From: Amphiduros pacificus | Taxonomy: Eukaryota; Annelida; Polychaeta; Phyllodocida; Hesionidae | Assembly: GCA_949316495.1 (NCBI GenBank) | Contig: OX439010.1 | Location: 563,001 to 627,000, forward strand | Direction: 5' to 3' | Length of the DNA: 64,000 nucleotides | Shown here: positions 51,738-62,404 of the stretch, piece by piece | How positions within the stretch are numbered: the first letter of the stretch is position 1 | How the letters are laid out: each line of letters starts with the position of its first letter | Notes under the pieces: generated by a model | Seen by the model: only the letters and a program-made list of their open reading frames with translations | Databases searched by the model: none | Told to the model about the DNA's origin: nothing | Made by a program: the position numbers and the translations under genes

Positions 51738-54159
51738 TCATCGGCACGTCAGAAATCGATTGGGTGGCTCCGAAATTTGTTTCTAAAGTGTATCTCACCC
51801 AATTCCACATTTCTGATCTGTTTGGAGAAAGCAGTGATCAGCATGCATATATGAAAAATTCAAAACCAATATTTCGCCCCTTTTTCGAGTTACCGTTGAT
51901 CATCGGCACGTCAGAAATCGATTGGGTGGCTCCGAAATTTTTTTTTAAGTGCATCTCACCCCATTCCACATTTCTGATCTGTTTGGAGAAAGCAGTGATC
52001 AGCATGCATATATGAAAAATTCAAAACCAATATTTCGCCCCATTTTTGAGTTACCGTTGATCATCGGCACGTCAGAAATCGATTGGGTGGCTCCGAAATT
52101 ATTTTCTAAAGTGCATCTCACCCCATTCCACATTTCTGATCTGTTTGGAGAAAGCAGTGATCAGCATGCATATATGAAAAATTCAAAACCAATATTTCGC
52201 CCCTTTTTCGAGTTACCGTTGATCATCGGCAAGTCAGAAATCGATTGGGTGGCTCCGAAATCTTTTTCTAAAGTGCATCTCACCCCATTCCACATTTCTG
52301 ATCTGTTTGGAGACTGCAGTGTTCAGCATTCATATATGAAAAATTCAAAACCAATATTTCGCCCCTTTTTCGAGTTACCGTTGATCATCGGAACGTCAGA
52401 AATCGATGGGGTAGCTCCGAAAATTTGTTCTAAAGTGCATCTCACCCCATTCCACATTTATGATCTGTTTGGAGAAAGCAGTGATCAGTATGCATATATG
52501 AAAAATTCAAAACCAATATTTCGCCCCTTTTTCGAGTTACCGTTGATCATCGGAACGTCAGAAATCGATTGGGTGGCTCCGATATCTTTTTCTAAAGTGC
52601 ATCTCACCCCATGTCACATTTCTGATCTGTTTGGAGAAAGCAGTGATCAGTATGCATATATGAAAAATTCAAAACCAATATTTCGCCCCTTTTTTGAGTT
52701 ACCGTTGATCATCGGCACGTCAGAAATCGATTGGGTGGCTCCGAAATTTTTTTCTAAAGTGCATCTCACCCCATTCCACATTACTGATCTGTTTGGAGAA
52801 AGCAGTGATCAGCATGCATATATGAAAAATTCAAAACCAATATTTCGCCCTTTTTCAAGTTACCGTTGATCATCGGCACGTCAGAAATCGATTGGGTGGC
52901 TCCGAAATTTTTTTCTAAAGTGTATCTCACACCATTCCACATTTCTGATCTGTTTGGAGAAAGCAGTGATCAGTGTGCATATATGAAAAATTAAAAACAA
53001 ATATTTCGCCCCTTTTCCGAGTAACCGTTGATCATCGGCACGTCAGAAATCGATTGGGTGGCTCCGAAATTTTTTTTAAAGTGCATCTCACCCCATTCCA
53101 CATTTCTGATCTGTTTGGAGAAAGCAGTGATCAGTGTGCATATATGAAAAATTCAAAACAAATATTTCGCCCCTTTTCCGAGTTACCGTTGATCATCGGC
53201 ACGTCAGAAATCGATTGGGTGGCTCCCAAATTTTTTTCTAAAGTGCAACTCACCCCATTCCATATTTATGATCTGTTTGGAGAAAGCAGTGATCAGCATG
53301 CATATATGAAAAATTCAAAACCAATATTTCGTCCCTTTTTCGAGTTACCGTTGATCATCGGCACGTCAGAAATCGATTGGGTGGCTCCGAAATTTTTTTT
53401 TTAAGTGCATCTCACCCCATTCCACATTTCTGATCTGTTTGGAGAAAGCAGTGATCAGCATGCATATATGAAAAATTCAAAACCAATATTTCGCCCTTTT
53501 TTGAGTTACAGTTGATCATCGGCACGTCAGAAATCGATTGGGTGGCTCCGAAATTTTTTTGTAAAGTGCATCTCACCCCATTCCACATTTCTGATCTGTT
53601 TGGAGAAAGCAGTGATCAGCATGCATATATGAAAAATTCAAAACCAATATTTCACCCCTTTTTCGAGCTACCGTTGATCATCGTCACGTCAGAAATCGAT
53701 TGGGTGGCTCCGAAATTTTTTTCTAAAGTGCATCTCACCCCATTCCACATTTCTGATCTGTTTGGAGAAAGCAGTGATCAGCATGCATATATGAAAAATT
53801 CAAAACCAATATTTCGCCCCTTTTTCGAGTTACCGTTGATCATCGGCACGTCAGAAATCGATTGGGTGGCTCAGAAATCTTTTTCTAAAGTGCATCTCAC
53901 CCCATTCCACATTTCTGATCTGTTTGGAGACTGCAGTGTTCAGCATTCATATATGAAAAATTCAAAACCAATATTTCGCCCCTTTTTCGAGTTACCGTTG
54001 ATCATCGGAACGTCAGAAATTGATAGGGTGGCTCCGAAAATTTGTTCTAAAGTGCATCTCACCCCATTCCACATTTCTGATCTGTTTGGAGAAAGCAGTG
54101 ATCAGTATGCATATATGAAAAATTCAAAACCAATATTTCGCCCCTTTTTCGAGTTACCG

Positions 54160-54967
54160 TTGATCATCGGCACGTCAGAAATCGATTGGGTGGCTCCGAA
54201 ATCTTTTTCTAAAGTGCATCTCACCCCATTCCACATTTCTGATCTGTTTGGAGAAAGCAGTGATCAGTATGCATATATGAAAAATTCAAAACCAATATTT
54301 CGCCCTTTTTCAAGTTACCGTTGATCATCGGAACGTCAGAAATCGATTGGGTGGCTCCGATATCTTTTTCTAAAGTGCATCTCACCCCATGTCACATTTC
54401 TGATCTGTTTGGAGAAAGCAGTGATCAGTATGCATATATGAAAAATTCAAAACCAATATTTCGCCCCTTTTTCGAGTTACCGTTGATCATCGGCACGTCA
54501 GAAATCGATTGGGTGGCTCCGAAATCTTTTTCTAAAGTGCATCTCACCCCATTCCACATTTCTGATCTGTTTGGAGAAAGCAGTGATCAGCATGCATATA
54601 TGAAAAATTCAAAACCAATATTTCGCCCTTTTTCAAGTTACCGTTGATCATCGGCACGTCAGAAATCGATTGGGTGGCTGCGAAATTTTTTTCTAAAGTG
54701 TATCTCACCCCATTCCACATTTCTGATCTGTTTGGAGAAAGCAGTGATCAGTGTGCATATATGAAAAATTCAAAACAAATATTTCGCCCCTTTTCCGAGT
54801 TACCGTTGATCATCGGCACGTCAGAAATCGATTGGGTGGCTCCCAAATTTTTTTCTAAAGTGCAACTCACCCCATTCCATATTTATGATCTGTTTGGAGA
54901 AAGCAGTGATCAGCATGCATATATGAAAAATTCAAAACCAATATTTCGCCCCTTTTTCGAGTTACCG
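54160..54967 (+). repeat. Five-monomer block, copy 1 (offset 1294)
   Basis: The block matches 55454-56261. The order is KSFSKV with the short end, CHISD, KSFSKV with the short end, KFFSKVYLTP with QCAY, and VQLTPFHIYD with CCCAAATTT. It is followed by a GDCSVQHS monomer here and a CHISD monomer in copy 2. Private changes are GGCTGCGAAA at about 54680 here, and CACAATTCTG at about 56012 and ACTGTTGATC at about 55611 in or next to copy 2. Confidence 0.65.
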
Positions 54968-57070
54968 TTGATCATCGGCACGTCAGAAATCGATTGGGTG
55001 GCTCAGAAATCTTTTTCTAAAGTGCATCTCACCCCATTCCACATTTCTGATCTGTTTGGAGACTGCAGTGTTCAGCATTCATATATGAAAAATTCAAAAC
55101 CAATATTTCGCCCCTTTTTCGAGTTACCGTTGATCATCGGAACGTCAGAAATCGATTGGGTGGCTCCGAAAATTTGTTCTAAAGTGCATCTCACCCCATT
55201 CCACATTTATGATCTGTTTGGAGAAAGCAGTGATCAGTATGCATATATGAAAAATTCAAAACCAATATTTTGCCCCTTTTTCGAGTTACCGTTGATCATC
55301 GGAACGTCAGAAATCAATTGGGTGGCTCCGATATCTTTTTCTAAAGTGCATCTCACCCCATGTCACATTTCTGATCTGTTTGGAGAAAGCAGTGATCAGT
55401 ATGCATATATGAAAAATTCAAAACCAATATTTCGCCCCTTTTTCGAGTTACCGTTGATCATCGGCACGTCAGAAATCGATTGGGTGGCTCCGAAATCTTT
55501 TTCTAAAGTGCATCTCACCCCATTCCACATTTCTGATCCGTTTGGAGAAAGCAGTGATCAGTATGCATATATGAAAAATTCAAAACCAATATTTCGCCCT
55601 TTTTCAAGTTACTGTTGATCATCGGAACGTCAGAAATCGATTGGGTGGCTCCGATATCTTTTTCTAAAGTGCATCTCACCCCATGTCACATTTCTGATCT
55701 GTTTGGAGAAAGCAGTGATCAGTATGCATATATGAAAAATTCAAAACCAATATTTCGCCCCTTTTTCGAGTTACCGTTGATCATCGGCACGTCAGAAATC
55801 GATTGGGTGGCTCCGAAATCTTTTTCTAAAGTGCATCTCACCCCATTCCACATTTCTGATCTGTTTGGAGAAAGCAGTGATCAGCATGCATATATGAAAA
55901 ATTCAAAACCAATATTTCGCCCTTTTTCAAGTTACCGTTGATCATCGGCACGTCAGAAATCGATTGGGTGGCTCCGAAATTTTTTTCTAAAGTGTATCTC
56001 ACCCCATTCCACAATTCTGATCTGTTTGGAGAAAGCAGTGATCAGTGTGCATATATGAAAAATTCAAAACAAATATTTCGCCCCTTTTCCGAGTTACCGT
56101 TGATCATCGGCACGTCAGAAATCGATTGGGTGGCTCCCAAATTTTTTTCTAAAGTGCAACTCACCCCATTCCATATTTATGATCTGTTTGGAGAAAGCAG
56201 TGATCAGCATGCATATATGAAAAATTCAAAACCAATATTTCGCCCCTTTTTCGAGTTACCGTTGATCATCGGCACGTCAGAAATCGATTGGGTGGCTCCG
56301 ATATCTTTTTCTAAAGTGCATCTCACCCCATGTCACATTTCTGATCTGTTTGGAGAAAGCAGTGATCAGTATGCATATATGAATAATTCAAAACCAATAT
56401 TTCGCCCCTTTTTCGAGTTACCGTTGATCATCGGCACGTCAGAAATCGATTGGGTGGCTCCGAAATCTTTTTCTAAAGTGCATCTCACCCCATTCCACAT
56501 TTCTGATCTGTTTGGAGAAAGCAGTGATCAGTATGCATATATGAAAAATTCAAAACCAATATTTCGCCCCTTTTTTGAGTTACCGTTGATCATCGGCACG
56601 TCAGAAATCGATTGGGTGGCTCCGAAATTTTTTTCTAAAGTGCATCTCACCCCATTCCACATTACTGATCTGTTTGGAGAAAGCAGTGATCAGCATGCAT
56701 ATATGAAAAATTCAAAACCAATATTTCGCCCTTTTTCAAGTTACCGTTGATCATCGGCACGTCAGAAATCGATTGGGTGGCTCCGAAATTTTTTTGTAAA
56801 GTGCATCTCACCCCATTCCACATTTCTGATCTGTTTGGAGAAAGCAGTGATCAGCATGTATATATGAAAAATTCAAAACCAATATTTCGCCCCTTTTTCG
56901 AGTTACCGTTGATCATCGGCACGTCAGAAATCGATTGGGTGGCTCCGAAATCTTTTTCTAAAGTGCATCTCACCCCATTCCACATTTCTGATCTGTTTGG
57001 AGAAAGCAGTGATCAGCATGCATATATGAAAAATTCAAAACCAATATTTCGCCCCTTTTTCGAGTTACCG

Positions 57071-59656
57071 TTGATCATCGGCACGTCAGAAATCGATTGG
57101 GTGGCTCCGAAATTTTTTTTTTAAGTGGATCTCACCCCATTCCACATTTCTGATCTGTTTGGAGAAAGCAGTGATCAGCATGCATATATGAAAAATTCAA
57201 AACCAATATTTCGCCCTTTTTCGAGCTACCGTTGATCATCGTCACATCAGAAATCGATTGGGTGGCTCCGAAATTTTTTTCTAAAGTGCATCTCACCCCA
57301 TTCCACATTTCTGATCTGTTTGGAGAAAGCAGTGATCAGCATGCATATATGAAAAATTCAAAACCAATATTTCGCCCCTTTTTCGAGTTACCGTTGATCA
57401 TCGGCACGTCAGAAATCGATTGGGTGGCTCCGAAATCTTTTTCTAAAGTGCATCTCACCCCATTCCACATTTCTGATCTGTTTGGAGACTGCAGTGTTCA
57501 GCATTCATATATGAAAAATTCAAAACCAATATTTCGCCCCTTTTTCGAGTTACCGTTGATCATCGGAACGTCAGAAATCGATTGGGTGGCTCCGAAAATT
57601 TGTTCTAAAGTGCATCTCACCCCATTCCACATTTCTGATCTGTTTGGAGAAAGCAGTGATCAGTATGCATATATGAAAAATTCAAAACAAATATTTCGCC
57701 CCTTTTCCGAGTTACCGTTGATCATCGGCACGTCAGAAATCGATTGGGTGGCTCCGAAATTTTGTTCTAAAGTGCATCTCACCCCATTCCACATTTCTGA
57801 TCTGTTTGGAGAAAGCAGTGATCAGCATGCATATATGAAAAATTCAAAACCAATATTTCGCCCCTTTTTCGAGTTACCGTTGATCATCGGCACGTCAGAA
57901 ATCGATTGGGTGGCTCCGAAATTTTTTTTTTAAGTGCATCTCACCCCATTCCACATTTCTGATCTGTTTGGAGAAAGCAGTGATCAGCATGCATATATGA
58001 AAAATTCAAAACCAATATTTCGCCCTTTTTCGAGTTACCGTTGATCATCGGAACGCCAGAAATCGATTGGGTGGCTCCGAAAGTTTTTTCTAAAGTGCAT
58101 CTCACCCCATTCCACATTTCAGATCTGTTTGGAGAAAGCAGTGATCAGCATGCAAATATGAAAATTCAAAACCAATATTTCGCCCTTTTTCGAGTTACCG
58201 TTGATCATCGGCACGTCAGAAATCGATTCGGTGGCTCCGAAATTTTGTTCTAAAGTGCATCTCACCCCATTCCACATTTATGATCTGTTGGAGAAAGCAG
58301 TGATCAGTATGCATATACGAAAAATTCAAAACCAATATTTCGCCCCTTTTTCGAGTTACCGTTGATCATCGGCACGTCAGAAATCGATTGGGTGGCTCCG
58401 AAATTTTTTTATAAAGTGCATCTCACCCCATTCCACATTTCTGATCTGTTTGGAGAAAGCAGTGATCAGTATGCATATATGAAAAATTCAAAACAAATAT
58501 TTCGCCCCTTTTCCGAGTTACCGTTGATCATCGGCATGTCAGAAATCTATTGGGTGGCTCCGAAATTTTGTTCTAAAGTGCATCTCACCCCATTCCACAT
58601 TTCTGATCTGTTTGGAGAAAGCAGTGATCAGCATGCATATATGAAAAATTCAAAACAAATATTTCACCCCTTTTTCGAGCTACCGTTGATCATCGGCACG
58701 TCAGAAATCGATTGGGTGGCTCCGAAATTTTTTTCTAAAGTGCATCTCACCCCATTCCACATTTCTGATCTGTTTGGAGAAAGCAGTGATCAGCATGCAT
58801 ATATGAAAAATTCAAAACCAATATTTCGCCCCTTTTTCGAGTTACCGTTGATCATCGGCACGTCAGAAATCGATTGGGTGGCTCCGAAATCTTTTTCTAA
58901 AGTGCATCTCACCCCATTCCACATTACTGATCTGTTTGGAGACTGCAGTGTTCAGCATTCATATATGAAAAATTCAAAACCAATATTTCGCCCCTTTTTC
59001 GAGTTACCGTTGATCATCGGAACGTCAGAAATCGATTGGGTGGCTCCGAAAATTTGTTCTAAAGTGCATCTCACCCCATTCCACATTTCTGATCTGTTTG
59101 GAGAAAGCAGTGATCAGTATGCATATATGAAAAATTCAAAACCAATATTTCGCCCCTTTTCCGAGTTACCGTTGATCATCGGCACGTCAGAAATCGATTG
59201 GGTGGCTCTGAAATTTTTTTCTAAAGTGCATCTCACCCCATTCCACATTTCTGATCTGTTTGGAGAAAGCAGTAATCAGCATGCATATATGAAAAATTCA
59301 AAACCAATATTTCGCCCCTTTTTCGAGTTACCGTTGATCATCGGCACGTCAGAAATCGATTGGGTGGCTCCGAAATTTTTTTTTTAAGTGCATCTCACCC
59401 CATTCCACATTTCTGATCTGTTTGGAGAAAGCAGTGATCAGCATGCATATATGAAAAATTCAAAACCAATATTTCGCCCTTTTTCGAGTTACCGTTGATC
59501 ATCGGCACGTCAGAAATCGATTGGGTGGCTCCGAAAGTTTTTTGTAAAGTGCATCTCACCCCATTCCACATTTCTGATCTGTTTGGAGAAAGCAGTGATC
59601 AGCATGCATATATGAAAAATTCAAAACCAATATTTCGCCCCTTTTTCGAGTTACCG
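57071..59656 (+). repeat. Sixteen-monomer higher-order unit, copy 1 (2586 bp)
   Basis: The unit repeats from 59657. The shared rare markers are GTGGATCTCACC (57125 and 59711), ATTTCAGATCTG, CATGCAAATATG, GATTCGGTGG, a deleted CTGTTGGAGAAAGC (about 58285 and 60871), TTTTTTATAAAG and AGTAATCAGC. Copy 1 has a monomer with AAATCTATTGGG at 58524-58685 that copy 2 lacks. Confidence 0.8.
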
Positions 59657-62080
59657 TTGATCATCGGCACGTCAGAAATCGATTGGGTGGCTCCGAAATT
59701 TTTTTTTTAAGTGGATCTCACCCCATTCCACATTTCTGATCTGTTTGGAGAAAGCAGTGATCAGCATGCATATATGAAAAATTCAAAACCAATATTTCGC
59801 CCTTTTTCGAGCTACCGTTGATCATCGTCACGTCAGAAATCGATTGGGTGGCTCCGAAATTTTTTTCTAAAGTGCATCTCACCCCATTCCACATTTCTGA
59901 TCTGTTTGGAGAAAGCAGTGATCAGCATGCATATATGAAAAATTCAAAACCAATATTTCGCCCCTTTTTCGAGTTACCGTTGATCATCGGCACGTCAGAA
60001 ATCGATTGGGTGGCTCCGAAATCTTTTTCTAAAGTGCATCTCACCCCATTCCACATTTCTGATCTGTTTGGAGACTGCAGTGTTCAGCATTCATATATGA
60101 AAAATTCAAAACCAATATTTCGCCCCTTTTTCGAGTTACCGTTGATCATCGGAACGTCAGAAATCGATTGGGTGGCTCCGAAAATTTGTTCTAAAGTGCA
60201 TCTCACCCCATTCCACATTTCTGATCTGTTTGGAGAAAGCAGTGATCAGTATGCATATATGAAAAATTCAAAACAAATATTTCGCCCCTTTTCCGAGTTA
60301 CCGTTGATCATCGGCACGTCAGAAATCGATTGGGTGGCTCCGAAATTTTGTTCTAAAGTGCATCTCACCCCATTCCACATTTCTGATCTGTTTGGAGAAA
60401 GCAGTGATCAGCATGCATATATGAAAAATTCAAAACCAATATTTCGCCCCTTTTTCGAGTTACCGTTGATCATCGGCACGTCAGAAATCGATTGGGTGGC
60501 TCCGAAATTTTTTTTTTAAGTGCATCTCACCCCATTCCACATTTCTGATCTGTTTGGAGAAAGCAGTGATCAGCATGCATATATGAAAAATTCAAAACCA
60601 ATATTTTGCCCTTTTTCGAGTTACCGTTGATCATCGGAACGTCAGAAATCGATTGGGTGGCTCCGAAAGTTTTTTCTAAAGTGCATCTCACCCCATTCCA
60701 CATTTCAGATCTGTTTGGAGAAAGCAGTGATCAGCATGCAAATATGAAAATTCAAAACCAATATTTCGCCCTTTTTCGAGTTACCGTTGATCATCGGCAC
60801 GTCAGAAATCGATTCGGTGGCTCCGAAATTTTGTTCTAAAGTGCATCTCACCCCATTCCACATTTATGATCTGTTGGAGAAAGCAGTGATCAGTATGCAT
60901 ATACGAAAAATTCAAAACCAATATTTCGCCCCTTTTTCGAGTTACCGTTGATCATCGGCACGTCAGAAATCGATTGGGTGGCTCCGAAATTTTTTTATAA
61001 AGTGCATCTCACCCCATTCCACATTTCTGATCTGTTTGGAGAAAGCAGTGATCAGTATGCATATATGAAAAATTCAAAACAAATATTTCGCCCCTTTTTC
61101 GAGCTACCGTTGATCATCGGCACGTCAGAAATCGATTGGGTGGCTCCGAAATTTTTTTCTAAAGTGCATCTCACCCCATTCCACATTTCTGATCTGTTTG
61201 GAGAAAGCAGTGATCAGCATGCATATATGAAAAATTCAAAACCAATATTTCGCCCCTTTTTCGAGTTACCGTTGATCATCGGCACGTCAGAAATCGATTG
61301 GGTGGCTCCGAAATCTTTTTCTAAAGTGCATCTCACCCCATTCCACATTACTGATCTGTTTGGAGACTGCAGTGTTCAGCATTCATATATGAAAAATTCA
61401 AAACCAATATTTCGCCCCTTTTTCGAGTTACCGTTGATCATCGGAACGTCAGAAATCGATTGGGTGGCTCCGAAAATTTGTTCTAAAGTGCATCTCACCC
61501 CATTCCACATTTCTGATCTGTTTGGAGAAAGCAGTGATCAGTATGCATATATGAAAAATTCAAAACCAATATTTCGCCCCTTTTCCGAGTTACCGTTGAT
61601 CATCGGCACGTCAGAAATCGATTGGGTGGCTCTGAAATTTTTTTCTAAAGTGCATCTCACCACATTCCACATTTCTGATCTGTTTGGAGAAAGCAGTAAT
61701 CAGCATGCATATATGAAAAATTCAAAACCAATATTTCGCCCCTTTTTCGAGTTACCGTTGATCATCGGCACGTCAGAAATCGATTGGGTGGCTCCGAAAT
61801 TTTGTTTTTAAGTACATCTCACCCCATTCCACATTTCTGATCTGTTTGGAGAAAGCAGTGATCAGCATGCATATATGAAAAATTCAAAACCAATATTTCG
61901 CCCTTTTTCGAGTTACCGTTGATCATCGGCACGTCAGAAATCGATTGGGTGGCTCCGAAAGTTTTTTGTAAAGTGCATCTCACCCCATTCCACATTTCTG
62001 ATCTGTTTGGAGAAAGCAGTGATCAGCATGCATATATGAAAAATTCAAAACAAATATTTCGCCCCTTTTCCGAGTTACCG
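59657..62080 (+). repeat. Fifteen-monomer higher-order unit, copy 2 (about 2424 bp)
   Basis: This is a tandem copy of 57071-59656 with one monomer fewer: after about 61109 the offset falls from 2586 to 2424. Private changes are CATCTCACCACATT near 61660 and TTTTGTTTTTAAGTACATC near 61800. To the right, the AAATCTATTGGG and HANMKIQNQ monomers appear again (62086 and 62405), so a third, rearranged copy follows to the window end. Confidence 0.7.
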
Positions 62081-62404
62081 TTGATCATCGGCATGTCAGA
62101 AATCTATTGGGTGGCTCCGAAATTTTGTTCTAAAGTGCATTTCACCCCATTCCACATTTCTGATCTGTTTGGAGAAAGCAGTGATCAGCATGCATATATG
62201 AAAAATTCAAAACCAATATTTCACCCCTTTTTCGAGCTACCGTTGATCATCAGCACGTCAGAAATCGATTGGGTGGCTCCGAAAGTTTTTTGTAAAGTGC
62301 ATCTCACCCCATTCCACATTTCTGATCTGTTTGGAGAAAGCAGTGATCAGCATGCATATATGAAAAATTCAAAACCAATATTTCGCCCCTTTTTCGAGCT
62401 ACCT

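Larger units (their letters stand above)
39600..57070 (+). repeat. Array domain C: CHISD, KICSKV, VQLTPFHIYD and EIDCV variants
   Basis: Diagnostic monomers have CCATGTCACATT (CHISD), AAAATTTG(T/C)TCT (KICSKV), GTGCAACTC with CCATATTTATG (VQLTPFHIYD), GATTGTGTGG (EIDCV) and CAGTGTGCAT (DQCAY). Most open-frame ends here come from the 161-bp form with one base lost in the C4T5 stretch (CGCCCTTTTTCAAG). The longest stop-free run of the window, 11 monomers, lies in this domain. Several blocks repeat at offsets of 1294, 1455, 1456, 1617 and 3719 bp. Confidence 0.7.
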
